Part shown: positions 9,183 through 20,152 of the stretch, in pieces
Layout of the letters: every line of letters begins with the position of its first letter
Numbering within the stretch: the stretch's first letter is position 1
NCBI RefSeq assembly: GCF_000518705.1
Contig: NZ_JAEC01000006.1
Coordinates: 62,001 to 126,000 of the forward strand
DNA length: 64,000 nucleotides
From: Shewanella colwelliana ATCC 39565
Lineage (GTDB): Bacteria > Pseudomonadota > Gammaproteobacteria > Enterobacterales > Shewanellaceae
Direction: 5' to 3'
Notes under the pieces: generated by a model
Databases searched by the model: none
Seen by the model: only the letters and a program-made list of their open reading frames with translations
Told to the model about the DNA's origin: nothing
Position numbers and translations under genes: made by a program

Positions 9183-11384
9183 ATGGACCTATCTTCTTTA
9201 CTTGACGGCTTAAACGATAAACAGCGCGAAGCCGTTAGCGCACCACAATCTAGCATGTTGGTGTTAGCGGGCGCGGGCAGTGGTAAAACCCGAGTGCTAA
9301 CCCACAGAATTGCATGGTTGATGCAAGAGGAGCAGCAGAGTCCCTATTCTATTTTGGCGGTGACCTTTACCAATAAGGCCGCAGCCGAGATGCGTGAACG
9401 GGTCGAGAAAGTCAGTGGCAGCAATATGGGGCGGATGTGGATTGGTACTTTCCACGGTCTAGCTCATCGTTTGCTACGCACCCACTACCAAGACGCTAAC
9501 TTGCCCCAAAGTTTCCAAATTCTCGATTCTGATGATCAGTTGCGTTTAATTAAGCGTATTTTGAAAAGCCTGAATCTTGATGAGAAACAGTATCCTCCGC
9601 GTCAAGCTCAGGGTTATATCAACGGTAAAAAAGATCAAGGGTTACGTCCAAAGCATATCGATACCACGGGTTTCCCCATCGAGCAAAATCTGCTGAAGAT
9701 TTATCAAGTTTATCAAGAGTCTTGTGACCGTGCAGGCTTGGTGGATTTTGCTGAGATTCTGCTACGAGCCCATGAGTTATGGCTCAATAAGCCCCATATT
9801 TTAGAGCACTACCAAGACAGATTTAAAAACATCTTGGTCGACGAGTTTCAAGACACCAACGCAATTCAATATGCGTGGATCCGCGTGCTCGCAGGCAACA
9901 GTGCTAATGTGATGATCGTCGGTGATGATGATCAGTCTATCTATGGTTGGCGTGGTGCTCAGGTTGAAAACCTACACAAGTTTCTTGACGATTTCCCCCA
10001 TGCACAGACTATTCGCCTAGAGCAAAACTACCGCTCCAGCGCAAACATACTTAATGCATCCAATGAGCTGATTGCCAACAACCCTGATCGTTTAGGTAAA
10101 AAGCTGTGGACGGAAGATAAGGCGGGCGAGCAGATCGGGCTCTATTGTGCATTTAACGAGATGGATGAAGCGCGCTTTATCGTCGGTCGGATTATGGATT
10201 GGCAAGATATGGGTGGCAATTTAGGTGATTGCGCCATTTTGTATCGCTCCAATGCCCAGTCGCGTGTGTTGGAAGAGGCATTACTGCACAAAGGTATGGC
10301 ATATCGTATCTATGGCGGTCTGCGCTTCTTCGAGCGCCAAGAGATTAAAGATGCCATGGGGTATCTACGTCTTATCAGTAATAAAAATGATGATGCCGCT
10401 TTTGAACGGATCATCAATACACCAGCCCGTGGTATTGGTGGCCGTACCTTAGATATTCTTCGCTCTACCGCTCGCCAGCAAGAGCTTACCTTATGGCAAA
10501 CCTGTTTACGTTTGCTGGATGAGAAAGTGCTCAGTGGTCGTGCTGCTAATGCGGTACGCAGTTTTATGGATCTGATTGTTACCTTACAACAAGATACAGA
10601 AGAACATTCTCTGCACCGCATGACGGATCATGTGATACAAACCTCTGGCCTAAAAACCATGTATGAAGCGGAAAAAGGTGAAAAGGCCCGAGCGCGAGTA
10701 GAGAACTTAGAGGAGTTAGTCACGGCTGCACGTACGTTTGTGATGCCTGAAGATCTCGAGGATATGGGCGAGTTGAATGCGTTTTTATCCCATGCCGCAT
10801 TAGAGGCCGGTGAGGGGTAAGCCGATGCTTTTACCGATGCGGTGCAGCTCATGACATTGCATTCAGCCAAAGGGCTTGAGTTCCCAATGGTGTTTATGGC
10901 GGGTGTCGAAGAGGGGATTTTCCCGAGTCAAATGGCGATGGATGAGGGCGATAGGCTCGATGAGGAGCGCCGTCTCTGTTATGTGGGTATGACCCGTGCC
11001 ATGAAGCAGCTGTATATCACCTATGCTGAGTCTCGACGCATCTATGGCCGTGAAAACTTTGCTCGGCCGTCGCGCTTTATTAAAGAGATCCCTAGTGAGT
11101 ATGTGCAAGAGATCCGCTTAAAGGCGCAAGTAACAGCCCCCACGAATCGCTTTAGTAATCGCATTAACAGTGCGATCAGCGATAGCCGAAATCGACCTGT
11201 GAGAGCAGTAGCCGGACATGAATCAGGTTTTAGTATTGGGCAAAGGGTTATGCATTTTAAGTTCGGTGAAGGTAAGGTGATCGATCTAGAAGGTAATGGT
11301 GAGCAGGCTGTCATTGAAGTGAACTTTGACGATGTCGGCCGTAAACGTCTGAAAATCGCTTTTGCTCGCCTAGAAAAGGTATAG
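9183..11384 (+). pseudogene. uvrD: uvrD, DNA helicase II, interrupted by an in-frame TAA at codon 546
   Basis: The full frame (733 codons) matches E. coli UvrD (720 aa), the 3'-5' SF1 helicase of mismatch and excision repair. The start MDLSSLLDGLNDKQREAV equals the family start, so ATG 9183 is right. Motif I GAGSGKT is at residues 30-36. Motif II VDEFQDTN, motif III GDDDQSIYGWRG and motif IV QNYRSS are all present. Codon 546 (10818-10820) is TAA, in [19 protein letters not shown]. coli has Gln there (EGQAD), so a single C-to-T change explains it. The frame after the stop is intact and carries motif V (LHSAKGLEF), motif VI ([11 protein letters not shown]) and the C-terminal Tudor-like end. The truncated protein lacks motifs V and VI and should be inactive. 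The stop may be real or a base-call error. Confidence 0.9.
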
Positions 11385-11496
11385 TTCCCAATCGCATAAA
11401 TGGTTTGAAAGTGGCAGTGTGTCAGTCATAATGCCATTGAATAATTTTATGCTGAGATGAAAAAAGGCCAGAGTAGTATTAGGAGAGCCTAACAAG

Positions 11497-12357
11497 ATGA
11501 ACTTAAAGGATAAGGCTGATGCATATTTGCGTCTAGCACGTATGGACAGGCCCATAGGGACCTTGCTGCTACTGTGGCCATGCCTGATGGCACTACTACT
11601 AGCTGCTGGTGGCATGCCTGATATTAAGGTACTTTTTATCTTTATCATTGGTGTGGTGGTCATGCGTGCTTGTGGGTGCATCATCAATGATTACGCCGAC
11701 CGAGATCTTGACTCACACGTAGAGCGAACCAAATCTCGTCCGCTTGCAAGTGGTGAGGTATCGGTTAAAGAAGCGCTGATACTGTTTGCAGTGTTGGGGT
11801 TATTTGCTTTTGGATTAGTGCTGCTGCTTAACCCTTTGGTGGTTAAACTCTCAGTGGTAGGTATCATTCTAACCATCATCTACCCATTTACTAAACGCTT
11901 CACCAATATGCCGCAGATGTTCCTTGGGGTAGTGTGGAGCTGGTCGATCCCTATGGCCTATGCCGCACAAACGGGTGAAGTCCCCGCAGAAGCTTGGTGG
12001 TTGTTTGCCGCCAATTGGTGCTGGACAGTCGCCTACGACACCATGTATGCCATGGTCGATAGAGATGATGATCTCAAGGTTGGCATTAAATCTACAGCCA
12101 TCTTATTTGGACGATTCGATAGGCAGATTATTGCCCTATTTCAGCTTGTGGCATTAGGGTGTTTTATTATGGCGGGCTTAAGTGCTGAGCGCGGACTACT
12201 CTATGGCTTAGGTATCATCACTTTCGTTGGTTTTAGCTTGTATCAACAAAAGTTGATCCATGGGCGCGAACGAGCTCCTTGCTTCAAGGCATTCTTAAAT
12301 AACAACTGGGCTGGGCTTAGTCTGTTTGTGGCGCTAGGCGCCGATTATCTTATCTAG
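11497..12357 (+). CDS. ubiA: 4-hydroxybenzoate polyprenyltransferase
   Basis: Integral inner-membrane enzyme that attaches the polyprenyl tail to 4-hydroxybenzoate, the first committed step of ubiquinone synthesis. 286 aa (E. coli UbiA 290). It shows the two Asp-rich motifs: NDYADRDLD in the first half and [13 protein letters not shown] in the second, which bind Mg2+ and the polyprenyl diphosphate. It also has [14 protein letters not shown] at the start and about eight or nine membrane segments. AGGAG lies about 10 nt upstream. There is no chorismate lyase (ubiC) next to it here. Other ubi genes (ubiE, J, B) lie 10 kb away in this window. Confidence 0.96.
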   Translation: MNLKDKADAYLRLARMDRPIGTLLLLWPCLMALLLAAGGMPDIKVLFIFIIGVVVMRACGCIINDYADRDLDSHVERTKSRPLASGEVSVKEALILFAVLGLFAFGLVLLLNPLVVKLSVVGIILTIIYPFTKRFTNMPQMFLGVVWSWSIPMAYAAQTGEVPAEAWWLFAANWCWTVAYDTMYAMVDRDDDLKVGIKSTAILFGRFDRQIIALFQLVALGCFIMAGLSAERGLLYGLGIITFVGFSLYQQKLIHGRERAPCFKAFLNNNWAGLSLFVALGADYLI

Positions 12358-12537
12358 TACGGTTGCCCTTATCGCCATCATCGTTTGTGTCTGGGTGGCG
12401 ATGCTGGTGCCATCTTTATACTGATTGGTATTACCATCATCGCCTCTTTTTATAATGATGCATTCAAGTTGTGCTTGCATGTAGCCGATAACCTGTAGAA
12501 GAAGCGATTGGGGTGATTGGACATAGGAAGGCTTGCA

Positions 12538-13023
12538 ATGAACATCGATGGTATTAATAAACAAAATATCGCGACGCGTAGCGGTCTAAGCGGTCTAAGT
12601 GAGCTAAAGGTCACCGCCAAACAAACTAATGGACTCGCGACTCCTGTGGTTACAACCCAAAGTCAGCAGCAAGAGGGAACTGAGTTAGCGGCTAGCGTGT
12701 CGATTTCAGCAGCTGGTCGCAAAGCACTGGCCAGTGAGTTGGGCAGTACACTGCATGACAAATCGGCTCTAGAAAAAGCTAAAGCACAGGCTGAAGCGGA
12801 AAAGACACCGAAAAAACCGATAGATGAACTGCTAGAAACATTAAAAGAGCAGGTTGAAAAACTCAAACAAGCGTTAAAGGCACTGGAAGGCGACAAGAGT
12901 GAAGCGGCTCAGAAAAAACGCGAGCAGATACAGACACAAATCACCGTCCTAATGGGGCAAATTAGTACCTTGACGATAGAGAAGCTCAAACAAGATGAGC
13001 AGGCTGCAAGGGCTAACCGCTAG
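12538..13023 (+). CDS. Hypothetical coiled-coil protein (FlxA-like possible)
   Basis: 161 aa, soluble, no signal peptide. The N-terminal third is Ser/Thr/Gln-rich and low complexity (NIDGINKQNIATRSGLSGLS). It contains VSISAAGRKALASELG, a phrase also seen in flagellar or secreted regulators. The C-terminal half is a strongly charged coiled coil (LKEQVEKLKQALKALEGDK, then IQTQITVLMGQIS). Start ATG 12538 has AGGAAGG 7 nt upstream, preferred to TTG 12517. FlxA-like proteins have this shape, but I cannot confirm the family. It is a single gene after ubiA. Confidence 0.65.
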   Translation: MNIDGINKQNIATRSGLSGLSELKVTAKQTNGLATPVVTTQSQQQEGTELAASVSISAAGRKALASELGSTLHDKSALEKAKAQAEAEKTPKKPIDELLETLKEQVEKLKQALKALEGDKSEAAQKKREQIQTQITVLMGQISTLTIEKLKQDEQAARANR

Positions 13024-13122
13024 ATGATCCTTGTTGTTTAACCGCTTATCATTCTTATTTCATTGAATTCCATCACCTATGCCCCAATGTTAATACTAAG
13101 TTAATCACACAGGGAGCCTTGT

Positions 13123-14196
13123 ATGAGGCGAAGTGTCAAGTACCGAGTCCTATTTCTAGTTAGTGCCATATTGGCCTATACCATTGGCTTTCAGATATTA
13201 CCTGAACAATTGAGCGGCGATCGCAGCTATCTGATTGTTACTGGTGTATCAGTGGTCTACTTTTTGTTGCTACCGCTCTTGTATTGGTATGCGATTATCA
13301 AGGTGGGTGAGCAAAAGCTGTGGAAGCTGCTTATTATTTTCAGTCTCAGTAGTTTAATGGCTCGGCTTGGCTTCCCCGCTGAGATAGCTAATTACTTTGA
13401 GTTTATCGCTTGGCTACGCTTTCCTATTATTGCCGTGCTACTGGCCATTGAGTTGTATTTGATTGTGAGTATTACTCGAGGGTTGTGGCAGGCAAGGAAG
13501 GCCAAAGGCGATCCGCGGCTGACGGTGATCAATCAATATGGCGTCGATCATGAGCAAACCTCGCCTGCAGCTGATAAGCCGCCACTCCAAGATGATAAGA
13601 AACTTACCTTGGGGTATATGTTAGCGACTGAACCAGCTAGCTGGTATTACGCTATCAGTTATTTTTCTCGGCATCATGCTAGCGCTATTGCGCATATCTC
13701 CTCATTTTCCGCGAGTCGCTGGCATCTACTTTTACTGCTTAGCGCCTTAATGACTGCTGCGACGGGAAGTTACCTCGCGTTAGTCAATTGGAGTGAGTTA
13801 ACTGCTCTCTTTGTGGCAGGGTTTATCGCCTATGGTGTGGTGCTACTTTGTGCGAGTCATCGGATTGCCCGGCATTATAGTTGTTATCTCATAGATGAAA
13901 AATTGGTGCTAAATCGAGGTATTTGGGGGATGCTCGTCGTTAAGCTAACGAGTATAACTGTGGTCGATTTACTTGATGATAATGCGACACGCGATAAGCA
14001 AGCACTTAGCCTCGGGCGAGGGCAGAGCAATACACGATTGATGTTTAACGCGCCACAACTCTATCATGGATCAATGGGGCAGTTGACTGAGTGGGTGAGC
14101 CAGGTTGACGTGGTGCTGGATAATCCGGCCCAATTTAAGACAATCATTGAGGCTGCGCTAGCCGAGGAAGAGACTGGACTGCAACAGGCGAGTTAG
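13123..14196 (+). CDS. Hypothetical integral membrane protein
   Basis: 357 aa. About four membrane segments are predicted in residues 8-120 (YRVLFLVSAILAYTIGF; VSVVYFLLLPLLYWYAII; LLIIFSLSSLMARLGF; FPIIAVLLAIELYLIVSI), then a soluble linker and two more segments near residues 205-245 (HLLLLLSALMTAATGSYLAL; LFVAGFIAYGVVLLC). The C-terminal part (CYLIDEKLVLNRGIWGM... SITVVDLLDD) resembles a bacterial PH-like/YdbT type domain. AGGGAG precedes the ATG. It ends at a strong terminator, so it forms its own unit. No function is known to me. Confidence 0.75.
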   Translation: MRRSVKYRVLFLVSAILAYTIGFQILPEQLSGDRSYLIVTGVSVVYFLLLPLLYWYAIIKVGEQKLWKLLIIFSLSSLMARLGFPAEIANYFEFIAWLRFPIIAVLLAIELYLIVSITRGLWQARKAKGDPRLTVINQYGVDHEQTSPAADKPPLQDDKKLTLGYMLATEPASWYYAISYFSRHHASAIAHISSFSASRWHLLLLLSALMTAATGSYLALVNWSELTALFVAGFIAYGVVLLCASHRIARHYSCYLIDEKLVLNRGIWGMLVVKLTSITVVDLLDDNATRDKQALSLGRGQSNTRLMFNAPQLYHGSMGQLTEWVSQVDVVLDNPAQFKTIIEAALAEEETGLQQAS

Positions 14197-14223
14197 TTAT
14201 TAGCCGATGATTTACAACAAAAA

Positions 14224-14255
14224 AGCCAGTGACAATATCACTGGCTTCTCTTTTT
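14224..14255. terminator. Bidirectional terminator between the membrane protein gene and hemB
   Basis: Perfect 9-bp stem AGCCAGTGA / TCACTGGCT, loop CAATA, an A run before and CTCTTTTT after. It serves the plus-strand membrane gene and the long minus-strand operon ending in hemB. Confidence 0.9.
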
Positions 14256-14269
14256 ACTCAACAAGCAGA

Positions 14270-15295
<1,026 letters not shown>

Positions 15296-15383
15296 CTAAT
15301 TTAGGGTTACTGGCTTTAGAAAAAAATGCCGAGTTGCATGACCTTTCGGCCATATAAAAGGCATGATTTGCAAGCGAATTTAT

Positions 15384-17252
15384 CTATTCTTCGAGTTCAG
15401 ACGTATAAACGCAGACGCGATTTCGTCCATCATTTTTAGCACGATAAAGTGCTTTATCTGCCCGCTCAACCAAGGAGTGAATGTGCTCGTCGTCATTGAT
15501 GATGTCCGCACAGATCCCTACGCTAATGGTTAGCGGTATTGCATTTTTTTCCCAACTCAGAGGGAGTTGGAACACGGTTTCACGCATAAGTTCAGCTACT
15601 TGGTACGCGCCTTCTTCTGCGGTGTTAGGCAATATCATAGCAAACTCTTCACCGCCAAAACGTGACACTAGATCACTTGGACGTCTTAATTTTTCCTTTA
15701 AGGCTTGTGCAATGAGTCTTAGAGCCTGATCTCCTGCGAGGTGACCGAAGGTATCGTTAATACCTTTAAAGCGGTCGATATCGATCATTAAGATGGCTAA
15801 CGGCGTTTGTTGGCGACGACTTAAACGACCTTCAGCGAGCAATCTTTTATCGAAAGCAGCGCGATTCTTCACACCGGTTAAGCTATCGACCGTGTTTTGT
15901 TCTGTCAGTTTTTGGTTGGCTTCATTGAGCTCTCTTAACGCTATTTCTAGTTCTAACGTGCGCTCTTGTACCATCTGTTCAAGTTTTTCATTGCTATCGG
16001 CTTCAATTTTTAGCGCCTCTTCACGGGTTTCGCGTATGCGCTGGGCTTGTAGTAAAGCTTCCTGCTGAATTTGGAGCTTAGCCTTGCGTTCATCGTTGTA
16101 GCGAATCGCTAAAACGGCCGCCATAAAGACGATCTCAAAACTCAGCCCAAGCATAATGGGTGTTTGATGCAGAATCGGTAGGTAAAGCACACCGAGATAC
16201 ATCATGGCGGTAACAAACGAGCCAATTAACATACCTGACCAGGCTAAAGTGTAGAGTTTAGCTAATTTGTGGCCGCGTATACTAAGAGTAATTGCAATCA
16301 CCATCAGCATGGATGTGGTGATGAGTACGGCGATAATATTCAGCTTAAGCGCCACCGAGTAACTTAGGAATGGGGTGACTAATATTAAGAAAAAGGCGGT
16401 TGCTGCACAGTAGCGGCACAGTCTTAACATGGCTAAATTATGATATTTGAGTTGCAGTACTTTCTCGGAAAACATCAGCACAAATGTTAACGCAATTGGA
16501 ATCAACAATGGGAGCACAATTTGGTGGACAATAGGCCAGTAAGGCCATAAATACCTAAAAGATAAACCATGTAAGGTGGCAACCAATAGGCTGACAGAGA
16601 GCACATAGCCAGAATAGTAGCTGTAACTATAGGAGCGGGAGGTAATCGCGATAAAAAGGCTAAATAGACCAATAGCCATTAATGCCCCAAGCTGAAAGCC
16701 TTGGGTGAGCGATTGGCGTTCAGTGACTTCTACAATGTGATCTGGCGATAACAGTGATAATGGAATGTTTGCGCTACCTGATGTTTCAATTCTGAGATAG
16801 AAGGTATGTACCTGCTCGGGTTGTAAGTCGAAACGATATAAAAAACTATTGTGGGGAATAGGGCGTTGAGAAAAGGGGTAGCTATCGCCCATCTCTATGT
16901 GAACCTGAGTGTTATCTCGCTGAAGGTGATACAAACTGATTTTATCGATATGCGGATTAGCCAGAGATAAAAATCGCCGGATCTTGCTATCTGTGGCGTT
17001 ATACAGGCTGAATTTTATCCAAAAAGGTGCCACATTGAGGTGATCATTAAATTGTGGCGTTAAGTGTTGCCATTGGCTAGAACTGAGACTCGATACTTGA
17101 GCTAGCGTATCTATGTGTGGGTCTTGAACGTAATAGAGCCATGAGGACAAATCGATAGATTGGTCTTTATTTACGGCCAGCAAGGATTCAGCATAGCTAT
17201 GGCTACTGCACAGGAGCAAGATCAATATGCAAAATGCGTTAAATCGCTTCAT
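15384..17252 (-). CDS. 7TMR-DISM sensor diguanylate cyclase (GGDEF)
   Basis: 622 aa inner-membrane c-di-GMP synthase. It has a Sec signal, then a periplasmic 7TMR-DISM extracellular type 2 domain (about residues 25-165: HLNVAPFWIKFSLYN, HTFYLRIETSGSANIP). Seven membrane segments follow (about 180-390), then a coiled coil rich in Glu/Gln (RIRETREEALKIEADSNEKLEQ) and a GGDEF domain (about 455-615). The active motif is GGEEF at 533-537, and RPSD five residues before it is an intact inhibitory I-site, so product inhibition is expected. The start overlaps the end of tatD by 14 bp, so the two are translationally coupled. The DISM domain suggests sensing of a small, possibly carbohydrate-like, ligand. 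Confidence 0.93.
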   Translation of the reverse strand: MKRFNAFCILILLLCSSHSYAESLLAVNKDQSIDLSSWLYYVQDPHIDTLAQVSSLSSSQWQHLTPQFNDHLNVAPFWIKFSLYNATDSKIRRFLSLANPHIDKISLYHLQRDNTQVHIEMGDSYPFSQRPIPHNSFLYRFDLQPEQVHTFYLRIETSGSANIPLSLLSPDHIVEVTERQSLTQGFQLGALMAIGLFSLFIAITSRSYSYSYYSGYVLSVSLLVATLHGLSFRYLWPYWPIVHQIVLPLLIPIALTFVLMFSEKVLQLKYHNLAMLRLCRYCAATAFFLILVTPFLSYSVALKLNIIAVLITTSMLMVIAITLSIRGHKLAKLYTLAWSGMLIGSFVTAMMYLGVLYLPILHQTPIMLGLSFEIVFMAAVLAIRYNDERKAKLQIQQEALLQAQRIRETREEALKIEADSNEKLEQMVQERTLELEIALRELNEANQKLTEQNTVDSLTGVKNRAAFDKRLLAEGRLSRRQQTPLAILMIDIDRFKGINDTFGHLAGDQALRLIAQALKEKLRRPSDLVSRFGGEEFAMILPNTAEEGAYQVAELMRETVFQLPLSWEKNAIPLTISVGICADIINDDEHIHSLVERADKALYRAKNDGRNRVCVYTSELEE

Positions 17253-18048
17253 AAGCCCACGCTAACTTAAAAAACTCCGCACTGTTAGTGTAAGCCTGTT
17301 TAGCAAATTCGTTGGGGCATTGGCCTCTTAGGTTAGCCACATATTCACTAATATAGGGGAGGTATTGTGGCTCATTCTTACTTGATTTAGGTTTGGGGCG
17401 CATACTTCGCGGCAGTAGATAGGGACTGTCGGTTTCTATCATGATGCGGTTGTCTGGGATAAGTGGTACTAATTCTGCGAGCTCAATTCCGCGCCGTTCA
17501 TCACACACCCATCCAGTGATCCCTAAATGCAGGTCAAGGTCGATATAGCGCGCTAAACTGTTTCGGTTACCAGTAAAGCAATGCAGTAGAGCGCCGTTTA
17601 GCTCGCTACGGTACTCTTGTAAAATCGCCGCAAAATCCTCATGGGCGTCACGTTCATGCATTAACACTGGCAGTTGTAATTCAACTGCAATAGCCAGTTG
17701 CTCGGCAAACGCTTTACGCTGCATCGGGCGCGGTGAAAAGTCGCGATTATAATCTAAGCCGCATTCACCTACTGCCACCACATGAGGCTGTTGCGCCAGA
17801 TGAATCAGTTGGTCAGCACTGCTGCTGTGCCACTCTTTGGCGTGATGAGGGTGAACCCCTGCGGTGCAAAACAGTAATTGTGGATGCTGATGACAGCAGT
17901 CAATGGCTTGTTGGCTTTCAGTCAAATCACTGCCAATAACAATGAGCGGTGATACCCCTTGGGCAACCGCTCGTTGAATCACATTATCGAGATCTTTTTC
18001 TAAGGCGCTGCCAACTAAGTTAACAGCGATGTCTATGTGACTTGGCAT
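17239..18048 (-). CDS. tatD: TatD-family metal-dependent 3'-5' DNase
   Basis: 269 aa TIM-barrel metallohydrolase. Conserved features are IDIAVNLVGS, TAGVHPHHAKEW (metal His), VGECGLDYNRDFS (metal Glu), VLMHERDAHEDF, LLHCFTGNR, ITGWVCDERRG, and IETDSPYLLPR (catalytic Asp), all as in E. coli TatD. TatD is a magnesium-dependent nuclease and is not needed for Tat export despite its operon position. The start codon overlaps the preceding stop as TAATG. E. coli also has tatD in the tatABCD operon; here a 180-aa gene lies between tatC and tatD. Confidence 0.95.
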   Translation of the reverse strand: MPSHIDIAVNLVGSALEKDLDNVIQRAVAQGVSPLIVIGSDLTESQQAIDCCHQHPQLLFCTAGVHPHHAKEWHSSSADQLIHLAQQPHVVAVGECGLDYNRDFSPRPMQRKAFAEQLAIAVELQLPVLMHERDAHEDFAAILQEYRSELNGALLHCFTGNRNSLARYIDLDLHLGITGWVCDERRGIELAELVPLIPDNRIMIETDSPYLLPRSMRPKPKSSKNEPQYLPYISEYVANLRGQCPNEFAKQAYTNSAEFFKLAWAYEAI

Positions 18049-18590
18049 TAGTCGAGGCGTTTAACTCGAATTGTGCTGTTGCTGTCATCACGGCCCAATA
18101 GGAAAGAACCCAATGCACCGGTTTCGATATAAACGGTCTCGCCAGCCTTAATTTTGAAACGACGGCTGTCGTTTTGCTTCCAAACTTGACCATTTTCAAA
18201 ACTAATCTTTAATGTCCCGCGAGGATCTTTACTGACAGACTTTACCGTTAAGTAAAGTTTATCAATCTCTTCTTTCTCTTCTTTATAGACTTTACCAAAG
18301 TTATCTTCTGCAGACTGAGGCGCTGCAGCAACGACAGGTGTGGCAACTACGGCTGCAGTTGGCGCTTGTGATGAGACCGGGGCAGGTTTTGAGACTGGCG
18401 CTGCAACTTGAGCGACAGGGCTCACTTGCTTGACGCTTTGTGCCAAATTGTCATAGCAAACAAGCCGGTCTAATTTATCTGATTTACCTGCGCAGGCCGC
18501 GAGCTGTTGCTCAATATTAGCGGAAGCTTGAAAAGTGCATAAAACGGTGGCGAGAGAGACCCAACCCATTGGGGGAAAACGTAAGCGCAT
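18048..18590 (-). CDS. Predicted secreted protein lodged between tatC and tatD
   Basis: 180 aa. It has a Sec signal peptide (about residues 1-24, ending FQASA), then IEQQLAACAGKSDKLDRLVCYDNLAQ, a Cys-containing segment like the start of VasI-type proteins (type VI secretion-associated, also found outside T6SS). A Pro/Ala/Val-rich linker follows (about 55-95) and a C-terminal beta domain (LYLTVKSVSKDPRGTLKISFENGQVWKQ split around residue 120; FKIKAGETVYIETGALGSF). The C-terminal domain looks like a small surface-exposed beta barrel. The stop overlaps tatD's start, so it is co-expressed. The function is unknown; placement in the tat cluster may be historical. Confidence 0.75.
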   Translation of the reverse strand: MRLRFPPMGWVSLATVLCTFQASANIEQQLAACAGKSDKLDRLVCYDNLAQSVKQVSPVAQVAAPVSKPAPVSSQAPTAAVVATPVVAAAPQSAEDNFGKVYKEEKEEIDKLYLTVKSVSKDPRGTLKISFENGQVWKQNDSRRFKIKAGETVYIETGALGSFLLGRDDSNSTIRVKRLD

Positions 18591-18682
18591 AAAGAGTTCC
18601 TTTTATTATTTTGAGCGCCAAATGTGTGACCCGCTATGACGACTACCCTAATGAGGTAGCCATCAGTTTTGCGTTGTCAGCG

Positions 18683-19441
18683 TTACTGGCCAGGTTCATC
18701 CTGTTCTATCTGCTCGTCTTCTTCAGAGTCCTTTTTACTGTAGAAACGCGCAGCAATCAATCCCCCTTCAAATAATATCAGCATAGGAATCGCCAACATG
18801 GTTTGAGAGATGATGTCTGGAGGTGTAAGTAGCATGCCGATAACAAACGCGCCAACAACAATATAGGGGCGCTTTGTTTTGAGTTCTTCAGGAGTCGTTA
18901 CACCTGCCCAGCACAGTAAAATCACCGCAATCGGGATCTCAAATGCTAAGCCAAAGGCAAAAAACAGTTTAAGCACAAAGCTTAAATAGCTACTAATATC
19001 CGTCGCAACCTCTACGCCTTCGGGGGCCACGCTGGTGAAGAAGCCAAATACCACTGGGAATACGATGTAATAAGTAAATGCTATTCCAAGGTAAAACAGT
19101 AGTGTACTGCTGGTAAGGAGTGGCAGCATTAAGCGCTTCTCATGCTTATACAAGCCCGGCGCAATAAAGGACCAGATTTGGTAAAGCACGTAAGGAATGG
19201 CAATGAAAAATGCTAACACTAAGGTCAGTTTGAACGGTGCAAAAAACGGAGCCGCCACATCCGTAGCAATCATGCTACTGGTTTCTGGCAGCGCATCCAT
19301 CAGCGGCGTGGCCATATAATGGTAAATATCGTTTGCCCAATAAACTAAGCAAATAAAAACAAAAAGCACACTACCAATGGCTTTAAGCAACTTGTTTCGC
19401 AGTTCGAGCAAGTGGCTTATTAATGGCTGCTGTTGCGACAT
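18683..19441 (-). CDS. tatC: Sec-independent protein translocase TatC
   Basis: 252 aa, six membrane segments, the core receptor that binds twin-arginine signal peptides. It starts [22 protein letters not shown] (the cytoplasmic N-terminal HL-ELR motif with the essential Glu/Arg). It has the conserved [30 protein letters not shown] and [14 protein letters not shown], with PPD in the fourth to fifth segment. The acidic tail ([15 protein letters not shown]) is variable in the family. It lies 3 bp after tatB and ends the tatABC set. Confidence 0.97.
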   Translation of the reverse strand: MSQQQPLISHLLELRNKLLKAIGSVLFVFICLVYWANDIYHYMATPLMDALPETSSMIATDVAAPFFAPFKLTLVLAFFIAIPYVLYQIWSFIAPGLYKHEKRLMLPLLTSSTLLFYLGIAFTYYIVFPVVFGFFTSVAPEGVEVATDISSYLSFVLKLFFAFGLAFEIPIAVILLCWAGVTTPEELKTKRPYIVVGAFVIGMLLTPPDIISQTMLAIPMLILFEGGLIAARFYSKKDSEEDEQIEQDEPGQ

Positions 19442-19444
19442 GGA

Positions 19445-19843
19445 CTACCCGTCAGATTTTTCTGTAGAATTGCTGGCCTTGTCTGTTTTGGTCTCTGCTG
19501 GCGTCGAGTCGCTCTTGGTACTGTCAGTACCCGTAGCAATCTCTTCGACCTTATAGGGACGATTAACAGATTGGGCTGCTTCTTTTAGTTGGTCGATTGA
19601 ATCCTGTAACTCAGGAGAAAGGTTTTTAAGTCCTTGGCTTTCAGCCTTTTTAAGGTCTGAATGCAGTTGCTCAATTTTAAGCTCCTGCTCAAGTTCATCT
19701 TTTACTGAGTTAGCCATGCGTTTCATGGCTCGGATCCAGCCTGTAATTGAACGTACTGCAACCGGGAGTCTTTCAGGGCCAAGAACGACTAGCCCTAAAA
19801 CGCCGATCAACAGTAACTCCATAAAGCCGATACCGTCGAACAT
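19445..19843 (-). CDS. tatB: Sec-independent protein translocase TatB
   Basis: 132 aa single-span protein, partner of TatC in signal-peptide recognition. It begins [29 protein letters not shown], including the conserved Glu at residue 9 in the membrane segment and the GPERLP hinge (GPxxLP). An amphipathic helix with [17 protein letters not shown] follows. The C-terminus is hydrophilic and Ser/Thr/Lys-rich, of normal variable length. It sits 6 bp after tatA in the operon. Confidence 0.97.
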   Translation of the reverse strand: MFDGIGFMELLLIGVLGLVVLGPERLPVAVRSITGWIRAMKRMANSVKDELEQELKIEQLHSDLKKAESQGLKNLSPELQDSIDQLKEAAQSVNRPYKVEEIATGTDSTKSDSTPAETKTDKASNSTEKSDG

Positions 19844-19849
19844 AAGGAA

Positions 19850-20080
19850 TTACGCCTGTTCTTTATCCTTGGACTCAGTCTTTTTTACGTCAGTCTGAGC
19901 GGTTTTTTCTGCTGCATTGTCTTCAAGTGCTTTCTTCTCTTCTTCAGAAGACATGGCGTTCTTGAAGCCTTTTACTGCGCCACCTAAGTCACCGCCAAGT
20001 GAGCGTAACTTCTTTGTTCCGAAAAGCAAAACGACAATTAAAGCAATGATAAGAAGTTGCCAAATACTAATGCCACCCAT
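19850..20080 (-). CDS. tatA: Sec-independent protein translocase TatA
   Basis: 76 aa pore-forming component. It has the typical [26 protein letters not shown]: Gln8 in the short membrane segment, FGTKKLR hinge, then the amphipathic helix [16 protein letters not shown] and a charged tail. A GAGGAAAG ribosome site precedes ATG. It is the first tat gene, 70 bp downstream of ubiB. Confidence 0.97.
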   Translation of the reverse strand: MGGISIWQLLIIALIVVLLFGTKKLRSLGGDLGGAVKGFKNAMSSEEEKKALEDNAAEKTAQTDVKKTESKDKEQA

Positions 20081-20152
20081 GAAACTTTCCTCTCTATTTA
20101 ACTCTTTAGTTAATATTGGTTCTATTATGAACCTTTGGTTATTTAGTGCTAG

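Noticed and set aside
10818..10820. Programmed stop-codon readthrough in uvrD
   Set aside because: UAA is the least readthrough-prone stop, and no pseudoknot or hexanucleotide readthrough context is apparent; a point change or base-call error is simpler.
10842..11384. Separate 180-aa helicase gene downstream of the uvrD stop
   Set aside because: It begins inside motif V without a ribosome site and is simply the 3' end of uvrD in the same frame.
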